A stretch of 64,000 nucleotides of DNA from Solimicrobium sp043758755. GTDB taxonomy: Bacteria; Pseudomonadota; Gammaproteobacteria; Burkholderiales; Burkholderiaceae_D. The position numbers and the translations under genes are program-made. Numbering within the stretch: the stretch's first letter is position 1; each line of letters opens with the position of its first letter. The stretch is taken from positions 62,001-126,000 of the forward strand of contig JAYVMW010000009.1 of NCBI GenBank assembly GCA_043758755.1, read 5' to 3'. This document shows positions 32,855-41,547 of this stretch, piece after piece. The notes beneath the pieces are model-generated. The model did not search any database. It had not been told where the DNA came from and saw only the letters and a program-made list of their open reading frames with translations.

Positions 32855-34444
32855 TCAAACAAAGGTATCAACCAGACCCGTGCCAGTTCTGGGCAGAGCT
32901 GTCGTGTCTGATGGCATAACACTAACGTTGCCACTTTGTATGCCGGCTATCGCCTGTGCTCTGCTGCTGCCCGAACCGGACTGGTTCTGCGCAAAGTCTT
33001 GCGGTCTGGCCTGGCTGTTAACGTTACATTGTCCGAGCTGAATACCGGATTGTTCCATGATTTCACGCAGTTTTGGGATGGCGCTCTCCAGAGCGGCACG
33101 CACTTCAGGCTGATGCGAGATAAACGTGGCGCTGGCATGCTGGTTGTTGACGTTCAATACAATCTGCATCGGTCCGAGCTCGGGGGGATTGAGTGTCAGT
33201 GTTGCGCTGGACTGACCGCCCGATGCCATCCAGCTGATTTTCTGGCCCACCGCCTGATCCCAGCCGGAACTGCCCACCTGTGGGGCAATGGTCGAAGTGG
33301 TTGTGGTCGCTTCCAGATTGACCGGTGCGGTCAACACCGGAGCAATTGCATTGAGTTGTTGCGTGCTTAAATTCTGGTTGGCGGTTTGGACCGTGACTGT
33401 CGGTGCAGAGACGGTTTGCCCATTACCATTCAAAGGTGCGGCGACGCTGGCGCCAGCGGACTGGACACTGGGTGTGGCTGCACTGACCGGCGCGGCGTCT
33501 GCTGCCTTGCCAGAGGCCAGCGTTTCAGGCACGCCTGATTTGTATGGATTTTGTCCGCCAAAATGTTCAGCACTGCTTTTACCTTGAGTCACGCCCATTT
33601 GCGACGGTTGTGCCGCTACTGCGGTTGGGGTAATTACCGGTGCGGCAGGGGCTTTGCCGCTGTTTGCATTGGCGAGTGGGCTGGTGGTATTCGCACCGTT
33701 ATTCAGTACGGTTTTCGCATTCGGGTCGCGCGACAGGCCAGAGACGGCATTCCCGGTGCCATTGGCGACTAAGTTGTTCTGGGTGGACTGTGTTGCATTG
33801 GAACTGGCAGCAGTCTGATCATTCGGATTGGTCGCACTGGCAACGCTCTGATCTGCCGTTGGTATCGCCGTGTAGTCCGCAGCGCCTGCAGCTGCAGTCT
33901 GATCAACGGCTGTGGTGGCACTGGCAGCCAACTGACTCACCGCTGCTGACTGGGTGCCATCCGATGCGCCTGCATTGGCAACTGAGCCAGCCGATGCGGC
34001 CGCCAGGGTTGCAGCGGTCGCAGCCGTCGCTGCGGCAGCCGACGCTGCGGCAGCCGACGCTGCGGCAGCCGTATCGGTTTGTGGTGCGGGAACGGATTTG
34101 TCGGCGTGTTTACCGGTAGCGGCACTGCCGGAGCCGGCCGCCGTTGCTGCAGCTGACTTTGCGTTGTCGGACGAAGGAGTTGTATTGGCTGCTGCCGGCG
34201 CTGAACTTGCCTGCGCTGGCTTATTTGCGGCAGTAACTTTGTTAGCCGATGCTACTTTATTTGCTGCTGCAACTGTATTTGCCACAGGCGCCGGACGGGG
34301 GGTGGCAGGCGTGGCTGGCGCACTTGAATGAATTTCATTATTCAGCATGGTGGCAAACGATGGGCCGGCCGACGTCGCAGGGCCAGTCTGGTGTGCAGAG
34401 GGTTTGTTCTGTGCTGCTGTGAGCGATGATAGGTTGGCAACCAT
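32855..34444 (-). CDS. fliK: Flagellar hook-length control protein FliK
   Basis: A 529-residue secreted ruler protein. The N-terminal 380 residues are low complexity (Ala, Thr, Ser, Asn, Gln), as expected for the extended ruler part. The C-terminal 110 residues are conserved: GWDQAVGQKISWMASGGQSSATLTLNPPELGPMQIVLNVNN and FISHQPEVRAALESAIPKLREIMEQSGI, the domain that switches export specificity through FlhB. Three 15-base repeats (34029-34073) encode Ala-rich units. It follows fliJ by 69 bases. Confidence 0.93.
   Translation of the reverse strand: MVANLSSLTAAQNKPSAHQTGPATSAGPSFATMLNNEIHSSAPATPATPRPAPVANTVAAANKVASANKVTAANKPAQASSAPAAANTTPSSDNAKSAAATAAGSGSAATGKHADKSVPAPQTDTAAAASAAAASAAAATAATAATLAAASAGSVANAGASDGTQSAAVSQLAASATTAVDQTAAAGAADYTAIPTADQSVASATNPNDQTAASSNATQSTQNNLVANGTGNAVSGLSRDPNAKTVLNNGANTTSPLANANSGKAPAAPVITPTAVAAQPSQMGVTQGKSSAEHFGGQNPYKSGVPETLASGKAADAAPVSAATPSVQSAGASVAAPLNGNGQTVSAPTVTVQTANQNLSTQQLNAIAPVLTAPVNLEATTTTSTIAPQVGSSGWDQAVGQKISWMASGGQSSATLTLNPPELGPMQIVLNVNNQHASATFISHQPEVRAALESAIPKLREIMEQSGIQLGQCNVNSQARPQDFAQNQSGSGSSRAQAIAGIQSGNVSVMPSDTTALPRTGTGLVDTFV
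34029..34073. repeat. Three tandem 15-base repeats inside fliK
   Basis: The unit GCTGCGGCAGCCGAC occurs three times, the last ending GTA. On the coding (minus) strand each unit gives five residues of the type SAAAA. Changes in copy number would keep the frame and change the ruler length by five residues. Confidence 0.85.
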
Positions 34445-34513
34445 GATCTGAACCTGACGAGTGTTAATTTTAAAAATGATCGGTGTACGGCGTTGAATAC
34501 GGCTGATTTTCGG

Positions 34514-34954
34514 TTAATTCTGTTTGTAATAGGCCTGTCTGGCGCCATGCTCATCGCTTTGCTGCTGGTCACGTTTGGCTTCTTTTTTCTGCAACACTTT
34601 TTCTGCCCGCTGTTCCAGCGCAGAATACGACATGCGCTTTTTTTCCTGTTCCTGCCAGTTCAGCTTTTCAGCCTGAACCTGTTTCTGTGCGTCGCCCACC
34701 AACTGCTGCTGACCAAAAATGGCATCATCGATTTTCCCCATGAATACCTGGAAGTTCCGAATGTGCTGCATATCCCGGCCGGCCTTCATTTCAATCTGCA
34801 TCTTGATCGAATAATCGTCCCGATATTTCTTGAGCAGGTTCAGCTTGCTTTCCATATCTTCACAATAGCGAATCGCATTGCCCAGTTTGGCCGCAGCCTC
34901 ATTAGTTAGCTTTTCTGCAATCTCGATTAATGTGGCAAGTGTGGATGACTGCAT
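34514..34954 (-). CDS. fliJ: Flagellar export chaperone FliJ
   Basis: A 146-residue, almost fully helical, coiled-coil protein rich in Lys, Glu and Gln. It begins MQSSTLATLIEIAEKLTNEAA and contains EKLNWQEQEKKRMSYSALEQRAEKVLQKKEAKRDQQQSDE, the pattern of FliJ. FliJ is the central stalk of the export ATPase FliI and recycles chaperones. Its place between fliI and fliK confirms the call. Confidence 0.92.
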   Translation of the reverse strand: MQSSTLATLIEIAEKLTNEAAAKLGNAIRYCEDMESKLNLLKKYRDDYSIKMQIEMKAGRDMQHIRNFQVFMGKIDDAIFGQQQLVGDAQKQVQAEKLNWQEQEKKRMSYSALEQRAEKVLQKKEAKRDQQQSDEHGARQAYYKQN

Positions 34955-34994
34955 GTTGGTTCCCAGTATATGTTTGCAAGGCTCGAATCAATGC

Positions 34995-36395
34995 TTAGAA
35001 TAGCGCGGTAAGTTGCCCCAAGCTCTCCGTAATACGCGACCTTTCCTGAATACCCTGTTGTAAGAAATTATCGATTTTCTGATGCTGCAAAATGGCTTCA
35101 TCCAGTAACGGGTCAGTACCTGCAGTATAGGCTCCAACGCTGATTAAATCCCGACTTTGCGCATAGCGCGACACCAGTTGTTTGAGCCGGCGTGCCTTTT
35201 GCTGGTGCACCGGACTGGCGATACTGTGCATGACGCGGCTGATTGACTTTTCAATATCAATGGCCGGGTAATGTCCGGAATCGGCCAGGGCGCGATCCAG
35301 AACGATGTGGCCATCCAGAATCGCGCGGGCCGCATCGGCTATTGGATCCTGTTGGTCATCGCCTTCGGTCAGCACGGTATAAAACGCGGTAATTGAGCCG
35401 CCACCCGGCAAACTGTTGCCGGTACGTTCAACCAGCATCGGCAGCTTGGCAAACACGGAAGGAGGGTAGCCCTTGGTGGCCGGTGGTTCGCCTATGGCCA
35501 GCGCAATTTCACGCTGCGCCATCGCGTAGCGGGTCAGTGAATCCATGATCAACAAGACATTTTTTCCCTGGTCACGGAAATATTCGGCAATCGTGGTGGC
35601 GTATGCCGCACCCTGCAGCCGCATCAGCGGCGGCATGTCGGCCGGGGCCGCCACCACCACCGAACGCGCCAGTCCTTCGGCACCCAGAATCTGTTCGATA
35701 AATTCCTTGACCTCGCGGCCCCGTTCGCCGATCAGTCCGACCACGATCACATCGGCGCTGGTGTAACGTGCCATCATGCCGAGCAACACGCTTTTACCGA
35801 CGCCCGAGCCGGCAAACAGTCCCATGCGCTGGCCGCGGCCAATGGTCAGCATGCTGTTGATGGCGCGGATGCCCACATCCAGAATTTCCGTGATTGGCGC
35901 GCGCAGCAACGGGTTGATCGGACGCGATTTGAGCGGTGCGCTTTGCGTGGTATTCAGTGGTCCGAGCGTATCGAGCGGATTGCCGGCGCCATCCAGTACC
36001 CGGCCCAGCAATTCATCGCCGACCGGCAGATGGCGGGTGCGGTCGATGGCGCGTCGGGAAGGGCGGATGGTCAGGTCAATCCGGCTGATATTTTCCTTGG
36101 CTTTGGCAGGGTAGATCGGTGTGCCGGGAAATAACCCTTCAACCGAACTTTGCGGCATCAAAAAGATTTTTTCGTTGTCAAAGCCAACAATTTCCGCATT
36201 GATTTCTTCACCGTTCTGCAGCGCGATGACGCAGGCGCTGCCCATCGGCAGTTTCAGACCGACTGCTTCGATCACCATCCCGGTAATGCGTGTGATTCGT
36301 CCGGCAATTTCAAAATTGCTGACCAGTTCGACCACTTCGCGCGCATTGTTCAAATAGTTTTTGCAGGCTGAAAGCGGCTCAGGGCGTTCACTCAT
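34995..36395 (-). CDS. fliI: Flagellum-specific export ATPase FliI
   Basis: A 466-residue F1-beta-like ATPase at the base of the export apparatus. The Walker A motif AGSGVGKS is at residues 195-202. The Walker B region is VLLIMDSLTRYAMAQREIALAIGEPP (about 272-297), followed by the conserved GYPPSVFAKLPMLVERTG. Length is close to the family norm. It overlaps fliH by 4 bases. Confidence 0.97.
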   Translation of the reverse strand: MSERPEPLSACKNYLNNAREVVELVSNFEIAGRITRITGMVIEAVGLKLPMGSACVIALQNGEEINAEIVGFDNEKIFLMPQSSVEGLFPGTPIYPAKAKENISRIDLTIRPSRRAIDRTRHLPVGDELLGRVLDGAGNPLDTLGPLNTTQSAPLKSRPINPLLRAPITEILDVGIRAINSMLTIGRGQRMGLFAGSGVGKSVLLGMMARYTSADVIVVGLIGERGREVKEFIEQILGAEGLARSVVVAAPADMPPLMRLQGAAYATTIAEYFRDQGKNVLLIMDSLTRYAMAQREIALAIGEPPATKGYPPSVFAKLPMLVERTGNSLPGGGSITAFYTVLTEGDDQQDPIADAARAILDGHIVLDRALADSGHYPAIDIEKSISRVMHSIASPVHQQKARRLKQLVSRYAQSRDLISVGAYTAGTDPLLDEAILQHQKIDNFLQQGIQERSRITESLGQLTALF

Positions 36396-37069
36396 GATTT
36401 GCGTTCCGGATGCGGTTCGTACCAGCGGTTATCGCGACCCAGCGCATCGGCCAGCTGCTGCCAGCGCGGTTGCATGGAAGCGTTGATCTGGTTTTTCGGT
36501 GTTTCAATCCGGCAGTCGCCCTGATTCATGTTGGGATCGGCAACAATGCTCCAGCCCGATTTTTCCAGTTCTGTCCCGATCTGGTGTTTAACCAGAGCCG
36601 CATCTTTTGGACAAAGCATGATCTGGGCCGGTTGCTGCACGGCCGGCAGGCTGGCAATGGCCTGTTCCACAATCGGAACCATAATTTCCGGATTGATCTT
36701 GAGGGCATTTTTCAGCATGGCTTTGGCCAGATCAAGCGCCAGATCGAGTACTTCCTGCGCCACGATCTGTCCAGCCTGCTGCATGGCTTGGTTAAATTGG
36801 CCGCTGACCAGTAAAAAGGCTTCCAGCTGCTGCTGCATTTCGTTCTGCCCGTTATCCAGACCGGCCTGATAACCTTCTTCAAAGCCTTTGGTAAATCCTT
36901 CCTTCTTGGACTTCAGCCGGAGTTTTTCCATCTCGGACTTTACTGCGGCAATACTTTCCGGCGACACTTTACTGGCCGGGGACACTTTCGGCTCCTCAAA
37001 AGAAGTCATTTCCCAGCGCTGATAGGCTGAGAGTTTGCCCTTGGATTCGGAATCAGACAAAGGCATCAT
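36392..37069 (-). CDS. fliH: Flagellar assembly protein FliH
   Basis: A protein of 225 residues from the ATG at 37069 (37066 is also possible), the stator-like regulator of FliI. The middle part is long helical: KKEGFTKGFEEGYQAGLDNGQNEMQQQLE contains the spaced glycines (GxxxG repeats) typical of FliH. The C-terminal domain holds MLCPKDAALVKHQIG and GDCRIETPKNQINASMQPRWQQL. AAAGGTGGAG precedes the start, which lies inside the end of fliG. Confidence 0.9.
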   Translation of the reverse strand: MMPLSDSESKGKLSAYQRWEMTSFEEPKVSPASKVSPESIAAVKSEMEKLRLKSKKEGFTKGFEEGYQAGLDNGQNEMQQQLEAFLLVSGQFNQAMQQAGQIVAQEVLDLALDLAKAMLKNALKINPEIMVPIVEQAIASLPAVQQPAQIMLCPKDAALVKHQIGTELEKSGWSIVADPNMNQGDCRIETPKNQINASMQPRWQQLADALGRDNRWYEPHPERKS

Positions 37070-38051
37070 CTCCACCTTTGCCACCCAGCATGAGTTGGCC
37101 TTCATCGGCCAGACGGCGCACGATCACCAGGATGGCTTTTTGTTGTGCTTCCACTTCCGACAACCGCACCGGTCCTTTGGATTCCAGATCGTCGCGCATC
37201 ATTTCAGCAGCACGCTGTGACATGTTTTTAAATATTTTTTCGCGCATTTCAGGGTTGGCGCCTTTGAGTGCAATGATCAGTGTGTCGGACTGGACTTCGC
37301 GCAGCAGCAACTGGATGCCGCGGTCATCGATATCCATGATGTTATCGAACACAAACATTTCATCCATGATTTTTTCGGCCATGTCGCTGTCGTAATTGCG
37401 CAGATTGCCCATGACCGATGCTTCCTGCTCGCCATTCATGAAGTTCAGAATTTCAGCCGCAGCACGCACGCCGCCGATGGTTTTTTTCTTGAGACTTTCA
37501 TTGCCGGTCAACAGTTTGGTGAGCACGTCATTGAGTTCGCGCAGCGCGGCCGGCTGGATACCGTCGAGTGTGGCAATGCGCAGCACCACGTCATTTCTGA
37601 GCCGCTCGGAAAAATTGCCCAGAATTTCACAGGCCTGATCACGTTCCAGATGCACCAGAATCGTGGCGATAATCTGCGGATGTTCGTTGCGGATCAGTTC
37701 TGCCACGGATGGTGAATCCATCCATTTCAGACTTTCGATCCCGCTGGCGTCGCGTCCGCCCAGAATCCGGTTCAGCAGTGATGCGGCCTTGTCGTCACCG
37801 AGCGCCTTGGTCAGCACGTTACGGATGTAGTCATCCGAATCAATACCCATTGACGAGCTGACATCGGCATTATTCAAAAATTCATCGATGGTGGCTGCGA
37901 CGTCATCATGGGGAATGGCGGTCATGCTGGCCATGGCTATACCCAGCTTTTGCACTTCACGCGGTCCGAGATGGCGCATGACTTCCGAGGCGCATTCTTC
38001 CCCGAGGGCCAGCATCAGTATGGCTGCTTTGTTCAGTCCGGCGTCACTCAT
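37053..38051 (-). CDS. fliG: Flagellar motor switch protein FliG
   Basis: A 332-residue C-ring protein that contacts FliF, FliM and the stator MotA. The N domain begins GLNKAAILMLALGEECASEVMRHLGPREV. The middle domain includes LIRNEHPQIIATILVHLERDQA with the EHPQ motif. The C-terminal torque helix region contains MFVFDNIMDIDDRGIQLLLREV, whose charged residues face the stator. It lies 23 bases after fliF. Confidence 0.97.
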   Translation of the reverse strand: MSDAGLNKAAILMLALGEECASEVMRHLGPREVQKLGIAMASMTAIPHDDVAATIDEFLNNADVSSSMGIDSDDYIRNVLTKALGDDKAASLLNRILGGRDASGIESLKWMDSPSVAELIRNEHPQIIATILVHLERDQACEILGNFSERLRNDVVLRIATLDGIQPAALRELNDVLTKLLTGNESLKKKTIGGVRAAAEILNFMNGEQEASVMGNLRNYDSDMAEKIMDEMFVFDNIMDIDDRGIQLLLREVQSDTLIIALKGANPEMREKIFKNMSQRAAEMMRDDLESKGPVRLSEVEAQQKAILVIVRRLADEGQLMLGGKGGDDAFV

Positions 38052-38074
38052 AGTGTGGCTCTCATTTTTAAAGA

Positions 38075-39763
38075 TTAATTTTCACTGTTCACCCAGGTTT
38101 TAACAACATTGGCGACGATTTTCGGATCCTGTTTGGACAGATTTCTCGCTACTTCCAGATCTTTTTCATAGGCTTGCGCATTCTTGAACTGAAACTCTTC
38201 TGCCGTCGGTTCCTGATTCGATAAATTGACTACCGCACCGTCTTCTTCTGCACCTTCTTTATCTTCTTCTTCGCTGGTCAGACGGAACGGGGCCTTTTTC
38301 TGTCTTTCCATGATTTTGCTGATCAGGGGTTTCAGATAACCGAAGAACAGGTAAAGAATGACGGCAAATCCGATCAGGTATTTCAGTATATTTTTTGCAA
38401 ATTCAATCGTGTCGGGCTGTTTCCAGAGTGGTACATCGACCGCTTCTTTTTCATTGTTGATGAACTTGGTGTTGACCATATTGATGGTGTCGCCGCGTTC
38501 CTGGTTATAGCCCATGGCTTCTTTTGCCAGAGAGATAACCTGGTTTTTTTCCGGTTCGGTCAATTCCCGCGAGACCGGTTTGCCGTTTTTATCCAGTTCG
38601 CTTTTGAAGTTGATGACAATGGCTACGGCCAGACGTTTGATGCCACCCATGGCCTGCTGGGTGTAGCGTACCGTTTTATCCACTTCGTAATTGATGGTCT
38701 GTTCTTTTGAGGTCGGGGTATTGGCCGCTGCGCTGGCACCACTGGCTCCATTGGCAGCCGGGCCGTTGGCAATGATCGGTGCTGTGGCATTGGTGGGCGG
38801 CTGATTGGACAGCGCGCCAGGAATGCCGGAAGCGTTGGCACCGGACTTGCTGCCTGATTCATTGCTCTGCATGCTGCGCACGCTTGAGGTATCGGGGGTC
38901 GGATTCGGTTTGTAGATTTCAGCGGCCTGCTCGACATGGGTAAAGTCAATATCAGCGGCCACTTCGGCGCGGACGTTATTGTTGCCCACGATAGGAGAGA
39001 TGATGGATTCAATCCGTTTGACGATATCCTGCTGCATTTCGTGCACGTATTTGAGCTGGCTCGGATTGAGCTGATTGGTGCCGATTTGCCGGCTGGCGTC
39101 CGACAGCAGGTTGCCGCTCTGGTCAACGATGGTCACGTTCTGGGCCGGCAGGTCCGGTACGCTTGAGGCCACCAGATGGACAATGGCACTGACCTGCTGC
39201 TGATCGAGCAGACGGCTCGAATACAGATTCAGTACCACCGAAGCGGTGGGTTTTTGCTGGTCACGCACAAAAACCGAATCTTTTGGAATGGCCAGATGGA
39301 CACGGGCATTCTGGACTGCAGAAATGGTTTCAATGGAACGCGCCAGTTCCCCTTCCAGGGCACGCTGAAAGTTGACCTGCTCGAGAAACTGGGAAATCCC
39401 CATTTTCTGATTTTCCATCAGTTCAAAACCGACGTTGCCGCCTTTGGGCAAGCCTTGGGTAGCCAGTTTCAGACGCGCATCATGCACCATGCTTTCCGGG
39501 ACCAGAATGGCCGAGCCGGCGTCCGACAGTTTGTAGGGAATATTCATCTGCTGCAGGGCTGCGACGATGGCACCGCCGTCGCGGTCATTGTAATTGGCAA
39601 ACAGTACCCGGTAATCCGGTTGGGAAGTCCACAGCCAGATTCCGACCATCACGGCCATGACTGCCGCGGCCGAGCTGGCCAGTAAAAAAACCCTGGTCCC
39701 CTGAGTTTCTGGTAATCCCAAAAAACGCGGTTGGGCCAGAGTCGCTGGATCTGCTGTTGCCAT
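38075..39763 (-). CDS. fliF: Flagellar MS-ring protein FliF
   Basis: A 562-residue inner membrane protein that forms the MS ring. Two membrane helices (about residues 22-42 and 443-463) flank the periplasmic ring-building domains; DYRVLFANYNDRDGGAIVAALQQMNIPYKL is the conserved start of the first. The cytoplasmic tail binds FliG. A Ala/Asn/Pro-rich linker lies near 300-345. The ATG at 39763 is preferred to the longer frame from 39847, because GGGGAACAG is just upstream. It starts the fliFGHIJK run. Confidence 0.95.
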   Translation of the reverse strand: MATADPATLAQPRFLGLPETQGTRVFLLASSAAAVMAVMVGIWLWTSQPDYRVLFANYNDRDGGAIVAALQQMNIPYKLSDAGSAILVPESMVHDARLKLATQGLPKGGNVGFELMENQKMGISQFLEQVNFQRALEGELARSIETISAVQNARVHLAIPKDSVFVRDQQKPTASVVLNLYSSRLLDQQQVSAIVHLVASSVPDLPAQNVTIVDQSGNLLSDASRQIGTNQLNPSQLKYVHEMQQDIVKRIESIISPIVGNNNVRAEVAADIDFTHVEQAAEIYKPNPTPDTSSVRSMQSNESGSKSGANASGIPGALSNQPPTNATAPIIANGPAANGASGASAAANTPTSKEQTINYEVDKTVRYTQQAMGGIKRLAVAIVINFKSELDKNGKPVSRELTEPEKNQVISLAKEAMGYNQERGDTINMVNTKFINNEKEAVDVPLWKQPDTIEFAKNILKYLIGFAVILYLFFGYLKPLISKIMERQKKAPFRLTSEEEDKEGAEEDGAVVNLSNQEPTAEEFQFKNAQAYEKDLEVARNLSKQDPKIVANVVKTWVNSEN

Positions 39764-39989
39764 ATTCTGTTCCCCGATAACTTTCGATGTGACATTTAGC
39801 GTCAGGAGAAATAGCGCTGAAGGCCAAGTTTGACATTGACCACACACTATTCCCTAACGATTTTTATGAGATTGTCAGATGATTTCGTTATTTTAAACAG
39901 GCGAATACGGGGCTATTTACCGCTCTAATCGGCAATAAAAATCGTCCAGGTGACTGCTATTGTGTCTCCATGCCATTTTGGAGAGACAA
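39764..39989. promoter_or_regulatory. Divergent control region of fliF and fliE
   Basis: This 226-base gap must hold the promoters for fliF (minus) and fliE (plus). No good sigma54 (TGGCAC-N5-TTGC) or sigma28 (TAAA-N15-GCCGATAA) site could be fixed. A GCCGATTA on the minus strand (39931 region) lacks a matching -35. Confidence 0.35.
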
Positions 39990-40364
39990 ATGAGCGTTGG
40001 TGGAATCAATGCGGGTCAGATAGATTCAATGCTGGCGATGTTGCGCAATATGTCTGCGCAGGCCTCGCCCGCGTCTTCTATTGGCAATTCAATAACGCCT
40101 GTGGCCAACCCTGGCAGCGGCGCAGGAAGCGGTGTGGCCAAGGTCAGTTTTGCCGACGCGCTGAAAAGTTCGCTCGGTGAAGTCAACCAGATTCAGCAAA
40201 AGGCGCAGGACATGGGTGACCAGTTCGCCGCCGGGAATGACAATATCAGCATCTCCGATGTCATGATCGCGACCCAAAAAGCCAATATCAGTCTGCAGGC
40301 CACGGTTCAGGTACGCAATAAAATGGTGGCGGCTTACACCGACATCATGAACATGCAAATATAG
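39990..40364 (+). CDS. fliE: Flagellar hook-basal body protein FliE
   Basis: A 124-residue periplasmic adaptor between the MS ring and the rod. The conserved C-terminal half has VSFADALKSSLGEVNQIQQKAQDMGDQF, ISISDVMIATQKANISLQATVQVRNKMVAAYTDIMNMQI. The ATG at 39990 has GGAGAG at the right distance; the upstream in-frame start at 39960 is rejected. It is the only flagellar gene here on the + strand. Confidence 0.95.
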   Translation: MSVGGINAGQIDSMLAMLRNMSAQASPASSIGNSITPVANPGSGAGSGVAKVSFADALKSSLGEVNQIQQKAQDMGDQFAAGNDNISISDVMIATQKANISLQATVQVRNKMVAAYTDIMNMQI

Positions 40365-40374
40365 AAGCATACTA

Positions 40375-41130
40375 TCAGTTCATCCCGGACTGGCGTGAAT
40401 TGCGATCCCGTTCAATTTTGATAATGACCTTCTGGACTTGCGCCATGACAGCCGGTGCCAGGTCGATAAACTGAAAGCCGATACGGCGGGTGGTTTTGTG
40501 GTTCATCAACACCAGATTCTGTGAATTTCTCACCTGCAGCGTGACACTGATCAGACCCGCACCGGGCAAATCGATCTGACTGTTTTCATAAATGGTGCCG
40601 AATTCGGCCTTCAGTATTTTTTTCTCATCCAGCAGCGCCACTCCGACACAACTGATGTCTATCAGCGGTAGTTTCAACGTGCCGCCGCCATTTTCTTCCG
40701 GAACAACCAGCGTGCACACGATCGGATAGGTAATCGGTGTGCTGATGCGATAGTATTCACGCCGCTGCAGCCGGATCAGGCTCGCAGGTATGGCGCACAC
40801 CAGCACCGGTGTACCCAGATAGGTGCTGCGACTGATGCTGGACGTCGAGAACTGGATGCTGATACGGTTCAGGCTGGCTTCAAAATAAACCCGCGACGCC
40901 TGCGTCAGGTGCGTATTGGCTGCATCCGTGGCCGCGCAGTCCAGAATAATGTTGTCGACATCGACATGCAGTATGGTGGATACGATGACTTCGGTGCCGT
41001 CATTGATCACCATGTTGACCAGCTGGCGGTTATCCATGAGGTTCCTGAGCAACAGGATGATTTCCTTCTTCGAATCAACCTGATACGGATTTTGGTTGTC
41101 AGTATCAAGTTCAGGCAGGTTAGATGTCAT
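40375..41130 (-). CDS. ycgR: Flagellar brake protein YcgR type (PilZ domain)
   Basis: A 251-residue c-di-GMP receptor. An N-terminal YcgR domain (about 20-120) precedes the PilZ domain. The PilZ c-di-GMP motifs are present: RREYYRIST (RxxxR, about residue 124) and DISCVGVAL (DxSxxG, about 165). In E. coli YcgR slows the motor by touching the switch complex or MotA when c-di-GMP is high. Its place in the fli block supports that role. It overlaps the next upstream gene by 4 bases. Confidence 0.88.
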   Translation of the reverse strand: MTSNLPELDTDNQNPYQVDSKKEIILLLRNLMDNRQLVNMVINDGTEVIVSTILHVDVDNIILDCAATDAANTHLTQASRVYFEASLNRISIQFSTSSISRSTYLGTPVLVCAIPASLIRLQRREYYRISTPITYPIVCTLVVPEENGGGTLKLPLIDISCVGVALLDEKKILKAEFGTIYENSQIDLPGAGLISVTLQVRNSQNLVLMNHKTTRRIGFQFIDLAPAVMAQVQKVIIKIERDRNSRQSGMN

Positions 41131-41528
41131 GGCGTCAGGGTTGGTTTTGTGGGAATGAACGGGTTGATCGGGCTATCCGGTTTGTTTTCAAAGGTGGAAA
41201 CGTAGGCAGTGGCAGGCCCGGCGTTTTTCTGCTGTTCGATATGGTAAAGCCACGCCAGCAATTCCGCAACGGCGCGATACAGGGCCGGCGGTATATCCTT
41301 GTCGAGCTCAACCTGCATGAGCAGCGCAACCAGTTCCTGCGACTGGTGCACATAGATGCCATGTTCCCGGGCGCGCTCGATAATCGCCTTGGCGATCAGA
41401 CCTTTACCTTTGGCGACCACGACAGGCGCTGCCGAGCCGGACTGATAAGCCAGCGCGACGGCGCTTTGCATGGAAGACTGATGGTCATCAAAGGACTTGC
41501 CTCCATCGTGGCTGCTGTTGTCATTCAT
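41127..41528 (-). CDS. FlhB C-terminal-domain-like protein (FlhX/FhlB type)
   Basis: A 133-residue soluble protein matching only the cytoplasmic domain of FlhB/YscU: SAVALAYQSGSAAPVVVAKGKGLIAKAIIERAREHGIYV and DIPPALYRAVAELLAWLYHIEQ. Full FlhB has four membrane helices and the self-cleaving NPTH motif, and both are missing here. Stand-alone homologues are known in several bacteria and can partly replace the cut C-terminal part of FlhB. Here it probably acts in export switching beside the second FliK-like protein. It overlaps ycgR by 4 bases. Confidence 0.85.
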   Translation of the reverse strand: MNDNSSHDGGKSFDDHQSSMQSAVALAYQSGSAAPVVVAKGKGLIAKAIIERAREHGIYVHQSQELVALLMQVELDKDIPPALYRAVAELLAWLYHIEQQKNAGPATAYVSTFENKPDSPINPFIPTKPTLTP

Positions 41529-41547
41529 TGCCGTGTCATTTCACTTG

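Noticed and set aside
39900..39960. Sigma28 promoter for fliF (GCCGATTA on the minus strand)
   Set aside because: No TAAA-like -35 at the proper distance; kept only as a general control region.
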